Shown: positions 9,268-19,608, counted from the first letter of the stretch. The stretch: DNA of 34,886 nt from Cupriavidus sp. UYMMa02A (GCA_001725945.1 LRMT01000187.1:1-34886); one strand, 5' to 3'. Made by a program: numbers and translations. Notes: a model not told the origin generated them from the letters alone.

Positions 9268-10407
9268 TCCCCGTGCCGCCGGAGAGCCTGGCCCGCCGCT
9301 GTGGCTGCTAGCCGAGCTGACCTACCGCTGCCCGCTGCACTGCGCGTTCTGCTCCAACCCGTTGGACTATGCCCGGCACACCGCGGAACTCGACACCGCG
9401 CAATGGTGCGACGTGTTCATCCAGGCCCGTGCGCTCGGTGCTGTACAGCTCGGCCTGTCCGGCGGCGAGCCGCTATTGCGCAAGGACCTGGAACAGCTGG
9501 TGCGGCATGCGCATGGGCTGGGCTTCTATACGAACCTCATTACGTCCGGCGTGGGCCTGACCGACGCCCGGCTCGCCGCGCTGCGCGAGGCGGGCCTGGA
9601 CCATATCCAGCTGTCCTTCCAGGACTCCACCCGCGAGCTCAACGACTTCCTGTCGAGTACCCGCACCTTCGACCTGAAGCTGCGCGTGGCGAGGCTGATC
9701 AAGGCGCACGGTTATCCGATGGTGATGAACTGCGTGCTGCATCGGCACAACCTGCCCCATGTCGCCACCATCATCGAAATGGCGCTGCAGATGGGGGCCG
9801 AATATCTGGAACTGGCCAACACGCAGTACTACGGATGGGCTTGGCACAACCGGCTTGCGCTGATGCCGACCCATGAGCAATTGCTTGAAGCCGAGGCCGT
9901 CGTCAGGCAATACCGCGCGCGTATCGGCAAGCAGTGCCAGCTCCTGTTTGTGGTGCCCGACTACTTCGAAGGCAAGCCCAAGAAGTGCATGAATGGCTGG
10001 GGCACGACCTTCCTTGGCGTGGCGCCGGATGGCACCGCGCTGCCGTGCCATGCCGCGCGAATGCTGCCCGGCCTGGCATTGCCGAACGTCATGACGCAGG
10101 GACTGCGCGAGATCTGGTGCGACAGTGACGCGTTCCGCCGCTTCGCGGTACCGCTTGGATGCAGGAGCCCTGTCGCTCATGTGATCAACGGGAGGAGGAC
10201 CATGGCGGTTGCCGCTGCCAGGCGCTCTTGCTGACCGGCGACCCCGCCGCGACGGATCCGGTGTGTGAACGATCTGGCGAGCATGGCAAGGTCAGGGAGA
10301 TTGTGCTGCAAGGCAGGCTGGCGGCGGCGCAGACGCACACCGATGCGCCGCCAATGGTGTTTCGCAGCGATGGCAATTCCTTGCGACTGAGCAGCGGGAA
10401 CGAATGA
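9239..10407 (+). CDS. pqqE: PqqE, radical SAM PqqA cross-linking enzyme (one frameshift)
   Basis: PqqE uses S-adenosylmethionine and iron-sulfur clusters to join Glu16 and Tyr20 of PqqA, the first committed step of PQQ synthesis. LAELTYRCPLHCAFC contains the CxxxCxxC site. GLSGGEPLLRKDLEQL is the SAM-binding GGEP motif. The SPASM region includes KKCMNGWGTTFLGVAPDG and LPCHAARMLPG. Near 10142 a base appears to be missing: restoring one C gives FRGTAWMQEPCRSCDQ, and the next frame continues with GGCRCQALLLTGDPAATDPVC to the stop at 10407. The start at 9239 is the best ATG; family members usually begin close to the PPLWLLAELTYRC segment. Total is about 389 residues. Confidence 0.92.
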
Positions 10408-10431
10408 TGCGAATGATCTGATGGGTCTCTG

Positions 10432-10458
10432 CCGGAGTTGCCGGAATTACCGGAATTA
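10432..10458 (+). repeat. Three 9-bp tandem units after pqqE
   Basis: The units are CCGGAGTTG, CCGGAATTA and CCGGAATTA, followed by a partial CCGAAACGG. They lie 25 nt after the pqqE stop and in the gap to the convergent cytochrome gene. The repeat is short; its function is unknown and I see no terminator stem in it. Confidence 0.6.
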
Positions 10459-10542
10459 CCGAAACGGATGTGGCGGGTTCCGGCACGACAAGCTGCAACT
10501 GCCGTGACCTGTAGTGCCGCGAACCCACCACACAACTCGCCC

Positions 10543-10862
10543 TTACCCAATACTCAGCACCCATTCCGCCAGTTTCCTGCGTCCGCTTCACCAAGATTCC
10601 CATGCGCCGGCATCGGCACCGGCCCCCACACGCCCTTGCCCCCTTCGCGGATTTTCTTGCCCAGACGCTCGGCCGCCTGGCTGTCCCCCTTGTACTTGGC
10701 CGCCACCTCGGCAAATCCCGGGCCTATCACCTTCGCCTGCATGCCGTGGCAGGCGAAGCACCCGTTCTTGTCGGCCAGGGACTGCGTATCGGCCGCAGTG
10801 CTCGCCAGTACCGCACAAGGCAGCAGCGAAGCCGCCACCAGCGCCATCCATTCCTTCTTCAT
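10543..10862 (-). CDS. Small class I cytochrome c (frameshift near its end)
   Basis: This is a periplasmic mono-haem cytochrome of the c-551/c-552 type. The start at 10862 gives MKKEWMALVAASLLPCAVLA, a signal peptide. The mature part runs DTQSLADKNGCFACHGMQAKVIGPGF with the CFACH haem site, and VWGPVPMPAHGNLGE with the axial Met. As given, the frame ends oddly (GNWRNGC). A one-base gap near 10576 restores KLAEWVLSIG and a stop at 10543, the normal ending. It begins 95 nt after the dehydrogenase gene on the same strand and is probably co-transcribed as its electron acceptor. Confidence 0.88.
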
Positions 10863-10956
10863 ACCGTGGTCCCGCTGTTTCGTGTTTGCAAGGACGCTGG
10901 CATCGGCACAGCGATGCCAGCGTGTCCGGCCGTCAATCGGCCATTCGGCCCTTTGT

Positions 10957-12696
10957 TCAGCTCTTGTGCAGCTTGAACACCCACACCGAACCGCCCTGCT
11001 CCAGGAAGTTCACGCGCTTGGCGACTTCGCCACCCCACAGCGGCACCGCGCCGCCCCAGCCTGACACCACGGCCACATACTGTTCGCCGTTGTCTTCCCA
11101 GGTAACCGGCGGCGCGACCACGCCGCTGCCGGTCTGGAACTTCCACAACTCCTTGCCGGTCTTTGCGTCGGCGCCTTCAGGTAGCCTTCCGGCGTGCCCC
11201 AGAACACCAGCCCGCCGGCGGTGGTCATCACGCCGCCCCACAGCGGCGCGTTGTTCTTGACCTCCCAGACAATCTTGCCCGTCTTGGGGTTGATCGCGCG
11301 CAGCGCGCCAATGTAGTCCTCGTTCAGCGGATGGATCGTGAAACCAGCGCCCAGGTAGGCGGCGCCTTCTTGTAGCTGATGGGCTCGTTCCAGATATCCA
11401 TGCCCCATTCGTTGGCCGGCACATAGAACAGGCCGGTCTGCGGGCTGTAGGCCATCGGCTGCTGGTTCTTGCCGCCCAGGAACCCGGGCGCGGCGAATAC
11501 GGACTTGCCCTTCTTCGGGTCACTGCCGCCCGTCGGGTCGCCAGGGCGGCCTTCGTTGATGAAGTTGGGCCGGCCGGTCTTCAGATCGATGCTGCTGGCC
11601 CAGGTGATCTTCTTCACGAACGGGAAGGCATTGACCAGCTTGCCGTTGGTCGCATCGTTGACATAGAAGAAGCCGTTGCGGTCGGCCTTGCCGCCCATGC
11701 GCTTGCCGTCCAGGTCAAAGGTCACGAACTCATTGACGCCGTCAAAGTCCCACCCATCGTTCGGGGTGTTCTGGTAGTGCCAGACGATCTTGCCGGTGCC
11801 CGGATCGATGGCCACCGTCGACGCCGAGTAGAGGTTGTCGCCCTTGCGGATATGGCTGTTCCACGGGCCGGGATTGCCGGTGCCGAAGTAGACGAGCCCC
11901 GTGGCCGGATCATAGGTGCCACCGAGCCAGGTGGCCGCACCACCGGTCTTCCAGGTCTCGCCGGGCCAGCTGGCGTTCTCGGTGCCGGTCACCCCGTTTT
12001 CGGTCTTGTTGCCGTCCTTGTCGTACTTGTAGCCCATGTGGCCTTCCACCACGGGGCGCGACCACACCAGTTGCCCGGTCTTGGCATCGCGGGCCTCGAC
12101 GCGGCCGACCACGCCGAATTCGCCGCCCGAGATGCCGGTGAGCACCATGCCCTTGACGATCAGGGGCGCTGCCGTATACGAATAGCCCGCTGCATAGTCC
12201 TCGAGCTTTTCCTTCCACACTACCTTGCCGGTCTTCTGGTCCAGTGCCACCAGTTGCGCATCCAGCGTGCCGAAGATCACCAGGTTGTCGTAGAGCGCCG
12301 CGCCTCGGTTGACCACGTCGCAGCACGGCATGATCCCTTCCGGCAGCCGGTGCTCGTACTTCCACAGCTTCGCTCCGGTCTTCAGGTCGAGCGCGTAGAT
12401 GCGTGAGTACGACGCCGTGACGAACATCTTGCCGTCGTGGATCAGCGGTTGCGCTTCCTGCCCGCGCTGCTTCTCGCCGCCGAACGAGAATGACCATGCC
12501 GGCACCAGGTTGCCGACGTTTTTGGTATTGATGCGCGTGAGGCGGAATAACGCTGGCCCTGCGGTCCCATGCCCCATGACAACACATCTCCGGGGCTCTT
12601 GGCATCGCTTTCTATCATGGCATCGGTCACTGCCGCCTGGGCGGCCAGACTGGCCACGGCAGTTGCCACGGCCATCACTAGTCGTAACGTCCTCAT
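10957..12696 (-). CDS. pedH: PQQ-dependent alcohol dehydrogenase, PedH/ExaF (lanthanide) type (three frameshifts)
   Basis: This is a periplasmic quinoprotein that oxidises ethanol and other alcohols and passes electrons to cytochrome c. The start at 12696 has AGGAG 7 nt upstream and a signal peptide (LRLVMAVATAVASLAAQAAV). It contains the vicinal disulfide pair PEGIMPCCDVVNRG and PQQ-propeller repeats (DAKTGKELWKFQTGSG). The active site NTPNDGWDFDGVNEF has Asp-Phe-Asp; the second Asp marks lanthanide-dependent XoxF, ExaF and PedH, where calcium enzymes have Ala or Ser. NEWGMDIWNEPISYKKGAAYLGAGF also fits PedH. Shifts fall near 12547, 11360 and 11170, each repaired by one base. Total is about 579 residues. 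A sigma54 promoter lies 67 nt upstream. Confidence 0.92.
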
Positions 12697-12762
12697 TGTC
12701 TTCTCCTCTTTCTTTTCGGTTTCCACCGGTGCGCCACTGCGCCATGCAGCAGACACGCAGTT

Positions 12763-12778
12763 GGCAATTCCCATGCCA
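12763..12778 (-). promoter_or_regulatory. Candidate sigma54 promoter for the alcohol dehydrogenase
   Basis: The minus strand reads TGGCATGGGAATTGCC, matching TGGCACG-N4-TTGC with GG-N10-GC spacing. It lies 67 nt before the dehydrogenase ATG at 12696. It is the third such site in this island, which also encodes its own sigma54 activator. Confidence 0.7.
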
Positions 12779-12842
12779 ATCGACTCTCCTGCAAAACAGG
12801 CCAGTTGCAGCCGCATTGCGCGATTGGGAACCGTGTCAGCGC

Positions 12843-12857
12843 GCAACATTGCGTTGC
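12843..12857. promoter_or_regulatory. Inverted repeat upstream of the sigma54 promoter
   Basis: GCAAC and GTTGC arms flank a 5-nt spacer about 65-80 nt upstream of the -24 box. Enhancer sites for AcoR-type activators sit in this range, so it is a candidate activator site. The arms are short and chance is possible. Confidence 0.25.
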
Positions 12858-12919
12858 ATCTGCTCCAGATTTGAACAACCGCCAACGGCCTGACCGCTTC
12901 ACGCCGGCATGGACGGTAC

Positions 12920-13541
12920 TCAGCCGAAACCATGCTCCACCGCATAGCGATGCATCTCGACACGGTTGGCCAGTCCCATCTTCTTGCGGATCAGCGTCTG
13001 GTAATTGGCCACCGTCTTGGTACTGAGGCAGAAGCACGCAGCGACGTCCTCGAGCGTGGCGCCGCGCGCGAACTGGCGGAACAGGTCGAATTCCCGCGGC
13101 GACAGTGCTAGGTGCGGCGGCTGCGCGCCCAGTGTCGAGCAGCCCGGCTATGTCGTCGGACAGCACTTGCTGCCCGCCCGCCACTGTGCGCACCGCGTTC
13201 ACCAGCGCTTCCGGGGCGCTGCTCTTTGTCAGGTAGCCCGCCGCACCGGCGCGCATCGCCTGCATCACGATGGCAGCGCTGTCATGCATGCTGAACACCA
13301 GCGTGCGCAGCGCGGGAACGCGCACGCCCAGCCGCTGCAGCATCTCCAGGCCACCACGGCCAGGCATCGACAGGTCCAGGATCAGCACATCGGCCCGATT
13401 GCGAACCAGCCAGTCGTAAGCGGCATCGGCGTCGCCGAACTCCTCCACCACGCGCATCCCTTCGCCCAGTTCAAGCAGGCGCCGGTAGCCCGTGCGTACC
13501 ACAGCGTGATCGTCGGCGATCACGACATCGATCGTGTTCAT
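12920..13541 (-). CDS. LuxR/NarL-type response regulator (one frameshift)
   Basis: This is a two-component transcription factor. The receiver domain starts MNTIDVVIADDHAVVRTGYRRLL, with the acidic pair and with Asp in DVLILDLSMPGRGG as the phosphate acceptor. SMHDSAAIVMQAM and GYLTKSSAPEALV complete the fold. The frame changes near 13115, after DDIAGLLDTGRA. The DNA-binding domain then reads LALSPREFDLFRQFARG and CLSTKTVANYQTLIRKKMG, a LuxR helix-turn-helix, to the stop at 12920. Total is about 206 residues. It overlaps the kinase stop by ATGA. It resembles the AgmR/ExaE/PedR2 group that controls PQQ alcohol dehydrogenases, and its place beside the dehydrogenase supports that. Confidence 0.88.
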
Positions 13542-14894
13542 GCTGGCTGGCTCCCTTGTTGGATCTGCGCCGTGTCTTGCGCCGGCGCAGACAGCGGGAA
13601 GCTCGCGCTCAGCCGGCAGCCACGCATGTCCCCCGTGCCCTCGGCGGCCCCGACGCACAGCGTGGCGCAATGCGCCCAGGCGCGTTCCTGCATGCCCCGC
13701 AAGCCGTGGCTGCGCTGCATGGCCGCGGCGATGTCGCCAATGCCTGCGCCGTCGTCTTCCACGCACCAGCAGACTTCATTGCCGCGTCTGAGATGCAAAT
13801 TGCCGCGCGGCTGGCGCCCGCATGGCGCATGACATTGGTCAGCGCCTCTTGCGTCATCCGGTAGAGCGTCAGCGTCAGGTCCGGACCCAGCGCGGTGCCG
13901 CCGAGATCGACGCTGCAATCCAGCCGCACTGACTGGGCCGGCTGTCCGCGCCAGCCCCGGACCATGTCCTGTAGCAGCCTCTCCAGGCAGGCGACGCGCC
14001 CGTCGGGGTGCGCGCCATGAGGACGCAGCCGGTGCAGTAGGTGACGCACTTCGTCCTGGATCCGGGCGCAATGCCCGGCCAGGTCGTTGGCCACGATCTG
14101 CAGCATCGGTGCATGCGCGCTCTTGCGCACCAGGTAGGCGGCGTCCGCGCGCATGGCTGTCAACACCTGGCCCAACTCGTCGTGCAACTCGCGCGCCAGC
14201 CTGGCACGTTCGCATTCCTGCGCGTCCAGCAGCTTGCGGCTCAAGGCGCGGCGCTCGGCCTGGTGCTGCGCCAGCGCGCCGGCCAGGTGGTTCAGCGCGC
14301 GGCGCACCTGATCCAGCTCGCGGATGCGCATGGCGGGCAGGCGCACGCTGTAGTCCTTACGTTCGTAGTGGCCAATGGCATCGAGGATCTGCTTCAAGGG
14401 TACAAACGCGCGCCGCGCCGTCCACGACAGGCAGCACAGCAACAGCACGCTGTACGCGCCAAGCATGGCCAGGTTGCCGACCACGTTGCCGCGCGCCTCG
14501 CGCAGTTCGCTGTCCGGGTTCCAGCGCAGCGCGGCATGGTAGATGGTGCCATCGCGCGCGCTTATCTCCCATTGGCTTTCCGCGTGCGCCAGGACACCCT
14601 TGGGGGTCGCATCCACCAGCACGCGGCCGGCGGCGTCCTCGACGTGCAGCCGCAGGTGGCGCATCCGAGCCGATTGATTGATGGCACGCAGCGCGGCGAG
14701 ATGGGCGGCGCGCTCGGCCGGTCCGGCAGCCTGCAGCGCAGAGAGGCGCGCAACCAGTTGCGCTGTAGCGGCAGCGCCGCTGCGTTCTTCGTCGATCGCC
14801 TGCCGCGCCAGCACAGCGCTCCCAGCAGCGCACAGCCCAGGCACGCGCAGGACAACCACAACGCACGGCTGGCCAAGAAACGGGACATCGTCAT
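13538..14894 (-). CDS. Membrane sensor histidine kinase, HisKA_3 type (two frameshifts)
   Basis: This is the partner kinase of the response regulator. The start at 14894 has GGAGGAG about 8 nt upstream. The first segment MSRFLASRALWLSCACLGCALLGAL is a membrane anchor. A periplasmic loop of about 120 residues follows, then a second membrane segment (VGNLAMLGAYSVLLLCCLSW) and a HAMP-like linker (RAFVPLKQILDAIGHYERKDYSVRL). The phosphorylated His is in ARLARELHDELGQVLTAMRAD. The ATPase end has WCVEDDGAGIGDI and GLRGMQERA. Frames change near 14815 and 13808. Total is about 452 residues. The loop could sense alcohol, metal or PQQ; PedS2, which has a comparable role in Pseudomonas putida, responds to lanthanides. 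Confidence 0.88.
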
Positions 14895-15052
14895 GGCGGT
14901 GCTCCTCCGCAGGATGGGGGGCGCAGGTGCGGCTTAGGTCGGGAGTTTTTCCCAACGCCTGGGGTACGGAACCTGCTCATCCTCCTGTCAGCTTGTTCAG
15001 ATCAGATTCAGGTGCTGCCCAACGCAGGCAGCGCGCCCGTGTTCCGGAGGAG

Positions 15053-17495
15053 ATGCAAGATGCCAGCCAACCCGTTCCCTGCACCGCTATCGCAGGCAAT
15101 TCATCACGCGGCGTGGCGCGGCAGCGCTGCCGCCGCGCGGCCACGGGCATCGCCATGGCCGCGGCGGTGCTGGTGCAGCGACCCGCTGTTGCACAATGGG
15201 ACACCGCTGCTCCAACGCGGGACAGCGCGGTCCTGCCGGAAGTCCTGGTGGTGGCAACCGCGCCGCTGCCCGGCATCGGCGTGGACAGCGACCTGGTGCC
15301 TTACACCGTGCAGACCGTGCGCGGCGACCAGCTGGATGGCACACGCGCCAGCAACCTGACCGACTACCTGGCCCGCAACCTGGCCGGCGTCAACGTCAAC
15401 GATATCCAGGGTAGCCCCTTCCAGAGCGACATCACTTACCGTGGCTACCGCGCATCATCGATGCCGGGCATGCCGCAAGGCCTCTCGGTCTACCTGGATG
15501 GCGTGCGCGTCAACGAGCCGTTCGGCGATGTGATCAGCTGGGACATGATCCCCGAGGCCGCGCTGGCAAGCGTGTCGCTGGTATCCAGCGCCAACCCGGC
15601 CTATGGCCTGAACAGCCTTGGCGGCGCGCTGGCCATGACCACCCGCTCCGGCCTGGACTCGCCGGGCTTCACCGCCGACCTGTCCTATGGCAGCGGCAAC
15701 CGCAAGCGCGCCGACCTGTCAGGTGGCGTGCGCAGCGACAGCGGCTGGCACGCCTTCGCCGCCGGCACGCTGTTCCAGGAACACGGATGGCGAGACAATT
15801 CGTCGGGACGGCTCGGCAACGTCTTTGCCAAGGCGGCTTTGCGGGCGAGACCAACAGCCTGGACGTGTCGCTGCTGCACGGCCGCAGCACGCTGACCGGC
15901 AATGGGCTGGTACCGGCCTACCGCGCCAGCGGCAATGCGACGGAGCCCGACATCTACCAGATGAACCGACGCGCGGTTTACACCTATCCAGACCAGACCC
16001 GCAACCAAGTCACGCAGGTCGCTGTCAATGGCCGCCACTGGTTCGACGACAAGACCAGCGCCGCCGCCCTGGCCTACGTGCGCACCAGCCGGCGCGACAC
16101 CACCAACGGCGACGTCAACCCCGACTACGAGACCTATATCGAAGCCTGCGAGGGTGGCTTCAACGCCGACGGCAGCCCGCGCAGCGATGGCTGCGGCGTG
16201 ACCCGGTCCGAAGGTGCGGCGTTGCATCCCGCCATCATCAACACCACGCATATGCGGCAGCAGACCGTCGGCGTGGCACTCAGCGTGGCCAAGGAGACCG
16301 AACATCACGTGCTGAACGCCGGCACCACGCTGGACCGCAGCCGGCTGAACTATTCCCAGTACGGCCAGCCCGGCACCTTCACCGAAGACCGCGGCGCCGT
16401 AGCCGACCCCACGGCACCCAATGCACTGGTTACCGGCGTCAGTGGCAACGCGCGCACGTTCGGCGTGTATCTGTCCGACACGTGGTCGGTGACGCCCAGC
16501 ACCTTCCTGACGGCATCGGCACGATGGAACCTCGCTACAGTGAGCAATACCCTGCAGAACAGCGACGGCAGCGAGCAGCCGCGCGAAAGCTTTACCTACC
16601 GCCACCTCAACCCCGCGCTGGGGCTGGTGCAGAAGCTGGGCGGCGGCGTCACGGTGTTCGGCGGCTACGCGCAGAACAACCGCGTGCCTACGATTCTCGA
16701 ACTCGGCTGTGCCGACCCCGCGCAGCCGTGCCGCCTGCCGGCCGGGCTGCAGGCCGATCCCTACCTCAAGCAGGTGGTCTCGCACGCCTTTGAAGCCGGC
16801 GTGCGCTGGCGCCGTGGCAAGGACACCGAAGTCACCACGACGCTCTACCGCATCGACAACCACGACGACATCCTGTTCCTGCGCGCCCCCAACACCCAGT
16901 TCGGCTACTTCGCCAATTTCGACCGCACCCGCAACCAGGGCCTTGACCTCACCGCCCGCCAGCGCGTCGGCGATGTCACGCTACGGCTTGGCTACAGCTA
17001 TCTGCAAGCGACCTACCAGCGACCGGGCAGCTTGCGGCAGGCGAGCGCACCATCGACGTCCATCCCGGCATGCGCATGGCCGGGGTGCCGCGCCACACAT
17101 TCAAGTTCGGCGTGGACTGGCAGGCGCTGGCAGGGCTTACGCTGGGCGCCGACCTGGTAGCCGTATCCAGCAGCGTCGCCAGCGGCAATGAAGACGGACT
17201 GCGCAGCGATCCGCAGCCGGGCCAGCCGGCCAAGACGGCCGACTGGCACGTGCCTGGCTACGCTACCGTCAACCTGCGTGCGGCATTCAGCGTGAACAAG
17301 CACTTCGAGGTGTATGCGCGCGTGGCCAACCTGTTCGACCGGCGCTACGAGACCTATGGCCAGCTTGCCAACAACGTGTTTCCCGGCGGCAGCCTGGTGC
17401 AGCCGCATGTCGCGCCCGGCGACAGCGCGACGGCGTTGTTCGTGGCCCCGGGAGCGCCGCGCAGCGTCTGGCTGGGCGTGGTGTACCGGATGTAG
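15053..17495 (+). CDS. TonB-dependent outer-membrane receptor (two frameshifts)
   Basis: This is an active outer-membrane transporter driven by TonB. A signal-like stretch (AATGIAMAAAVLVQRPAVA) is followed by the plug domain. PEVLVVATAP is the TonB-box region, and NLTDYLARNLAGVNVNDIQG and GLSVYLDGVRVNEPFGDV follow. Frames change near 15835 and 17040. The barrel ends with ARVANLFDRRYETYGQL and APGAPRSVWLGVVYRM, a typical terminal strand. Total is about 813 residues. The start is uncertain. ATG 15053 is in frame but touches the GGAGGAG, while ATG 15060 has better spacing but lies in another frame. The substrate is unknown. The island context suggests PQQ (as for PqqU/YncD) or a lanthanide chelate; both are inference. 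Confidence 0.85.
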
Positions 17496-17592
17496 CGGCC
17501 TGGCTCCGCTTACGGTCGATCAGAACCGCCGAGCTCGCTAGGCCGTCTCCGCCCGGCGACTGCTCGCCAAAATGTTTCGACATTGGTCCGAT

Positions 17593-17609
17593 ACCCCACT
17601 AAATGGGGT
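17593..17609. repeat. Short palindrome at the left edge of the mosaic block
   Basis: ACCCCA and TGGGGT arms flank a CTAAA loop. It resembles the long palindrome at 20319-20342 (same CCCCAC...GTGGGG core) and lies just before the gene fragments. Confidence 0.4.
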
Positions 17610-17639
17610 GAACCTGTGGTCGTCCTTTCATTTCGTCAG

Positions 17640-17745
17640 CACAGAATTTACCCGCATTCCCCTGTACACCGACGTGTTGGTGACCATGCAGGCATTGTTC
17701 GGTGCCAGCGACCAGGTTTCGCGCGATGAATTCAGGGATTTCGTC
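17640..17745 (+). pseudogene. CHASE-domain fragment of a c-di-GMP protein
   Basis: The frame reads RIPLYTDVLVTMQALFGASD then QVSRDEFRDFV. The same stretch occurs in the large CHASE-GGDEF-EAL gene at about 20700-20795, with roughly four of five bases identical. Only about 35 residues are left, with no start codon or downstream domains. It is therefore a remnant of a paralogue, not a recent copy. The similarity ends at DFV, where the antitoxin remnant on the other strand begins. Confidence 0.7.
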
Positions 17746-17928
17746 CGCACCTCAGAAACAACGCCTTGGCTGCCGATTTCTGGCAACTCTGCCTGAGTCA
17801 GATAGTGTTGCTCCATCAGAAACCGCAAGGCGTCTATTCCGGTTACATCAGTAAAGGAATAGTGCGTCTCGTCGTAGTCTCCAATCAACTCGCCCAACGT
17901 AGCCACCACCGCTTTCGTTGCTCCGTGC
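17746..17928 (-). pseudogene. HigA-type antitoxin fragment
   Basis: The minus strand reads VATLGELIGDYDETHYSF, then IDALRFLMEQHYLTQAELPEIGSQGVVSEV. This is the linker and first part of the helix-turn-helix of HigA antitoxins (family: DLPEIGSQGVVSEVLSGKREL). It breaks off after SEV at the CHASE fragment, and its N-terminal part is cut by the depolymerase gene, whose stop lies at 17933. No higB toxin is seen nearby. It is a remnant of a toxin-antitoxin locus. Confidence 0.65.
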
Positions 17929-17932
17929 TTCC

Positions 17933-19106
17933 CTAGCGGGTGGCTTCAACAATGATGCTCTCAATCACCCGGATTTGCGGTGCCTTCCTGGTCAGGTAAC
18001 GCTTGGCTTGGGGAGTTTCATCATCCAGATATCCCCACCAGTCCCAGCACGCGTTGGGGTTGGGTTTCACCCAGCTTGAATCTGCGATGGGAAACGCCGC
18101 GGGCATAGCGCAAACCTCTCCATCAAGGGACTTTTGAGGTCCGAGCGCGGGATAGATAACGATGACTTTGTAATAGTCCGCCCAGTTATTGTAGCCCGCG
18201 GTAACGGCAAACTCTTTCGCCGTCTGTTTGCAGCCATGAAGTGCAACATGTATCCGACAGCGGCTCCCGATACTTCGACAGGACGGCGGAACGTAGAGAT
18301 ACCCGGTATCCGCCATATCGAAGTTCTTCCGCCGCTCGGTGCTAAAGGGAAGCCACCAGATACCGTCTGCGGCGACCTTGCCGTCGCTCTTTCTTATTTT
18401 GTCGATGAGCGGCTGTTGTTTGAACTCCCATACCTCAGTTCCCGGAATGATCTTGACACGCTTGCTTGAATCATAGTTCGAGCCCGGATCATAAATAGCG
18501 AGGAGGAGCTTTCCAGCATTGTCTTCCGCGCCACAGCGGCGAACGTAGGACTTTTCCTTCCCGTCAGACTGGCACGAATCGGTCCCGTCGGGGGAGATGA
18601 AGCCATGGCCCGCCCGGTCGCTTCCGTCCACGGCATTCCCTCGGTCTATGATGGGCGGTTTCCCGATTAGCGCAGTCAGGAAGTCAATGCTCGCCTGACC
18701 CGACTCCTTTACCACTGTATGGTCCTCCGGACTCTGGAAGACATAGGAACGCTGGAGTGCCACCGGCTTACCCGCGACCAAGTTGTCGATCGACCCTCTG
18801 GCCGCCTGAGAGCGGGCGCGGCAACGTTGGGAGCGGGAGGCTGCCGGCCACACATACAGTCATTGATCGCCACCGATAGACGGCCGTCTGCACAACCCCA
18901 CCCCGGCCCGCAATGGAGCCCACTCCAACGATGGAACTGGAATGGGCGACAGCGTACTGAATGGCCATGGCAGCGCCCGAGGAAACGCCGGAAATGGAAA
19001 CATCATTCGGATTACCGCCGCGGGTTAAACCGCGCCCATCGTCGGCGTGAGCCGGACCGAGCGCCGTGAGAATTGCGAAAGTAAAAGTTTCGAATATACG
19101 CCGCAC
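17933..19106 (-). CDS. Extracellular PHB depolymerase (frameshifted)
   Basis: This is a secreted esterase that degrades external PHB. A GTG start at 19106 is chosen because GGAGGAG lies about 9 nt upstream and the next residues form a signal peptide (FETFTFAILTALGPAHA). The lipase box is ISGVSSGAAMAIQYAVAHS (GxSxG). It also has RIHVALHGCKQTAKEFAVTAGYNNWAD and NPNACWDWWGYLDDETPQA, typical of PHB depolymerase-like esterases. Frames change near 18895 and 18805. Restoring them gives GWGCADGRLSVAINDCMCGR, then AARGSIDNLVAGKPVAL. Total is about 390 residues. Catalytic Ser and the usual His-containing segment (LHGCKQ) are present. It sits between the antitoxin and Kup fragments, so it may have arrived by rearrangement. 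Confidence 0.8.
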
Positions 19107-19134
19107 GTTTTGTCTCTCCTCCAGGTCCATGATC

Positions 19135-19608
19135 CACCGCCCCGCGTACGCGGCACGGCTATGTTCCTCGCGGCAACACCAGAGGTGATGCCGCACGCTT
19201 GATGCACAGCCTCAACCACAACCGGGTCCTGCATGAGCGATTCTTGTTCCTCACGGTAAAGATGAAGGAAGTGCCATGGGTACCGACTAGCGAGTGCACC
19301 ACCGTCGAACCACTTGGACAAAACTGCTACCGTATCGTCCTGCGCTTCGGCTTCATGAATCAGCCGGGATGTCCCCAAGGCACTAGACACCCCTTGGCCG
19401 GATAGCGGACTGCGACTTCGATGTGGTGGAAACATCGTTTTTCCTGAGCCGCGAGACCATCATTCCGGTCGCCATTACTGCCAGTAGGATGGCGTTATGG
19501 CGCGAACACCTGTTTGCGACGATGAGCAAGAATGCGGGGAGCCTGACAGAGTATTTCAATATTCCGCCCAATCCAGTGATTGAGATTGGTACGCAAGTTC
19601 AGATATAA
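19135..19608 (+). pseudogene. kup: C-terminal fragment of a Kup potassium transporter
   Basis: Kup is a proton-coupled potassium uptake protein; only its cytoplasmic tail remains here. The plus strand reads VRGTAMFLAATPEVMPHA. After a shift at about 19198 it continues MHSLNHNRVLHERFLFLTVK and VEPLGQNCYRIVLRFGFM. After another shift near 19390 it gives FDVVETSFFLSRETIIP and IPPNPVIEIGTQVQI, ending at 19608. These match the conserved Kup tail. The 12-helix membrane part is absent, because the sequence upstream of about 19130 belongs to the divergent depolymerase. It is a truncated gene at a rearrangement boundary. Confidence 0.8.

Noticed and set aside
10432..10458. Possible CRISPR or larger repeat array
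   Set aside because: There are only three 9-bp units without spacers, and no cas genes are present. I see no CRISPR array anywhere in the window.
15685..16863. 392-codon open frame on the minus strand
   Set aside because: It is the shadow of the TonB receptor, caused by high GC. The plus strand has clear receptor motifs.
19025..19435. 136-codon open frame on the minus strand
   Set aside because: Antisense to the Kup fragment, whose plus-strand reading matches the conserved Kup tail.
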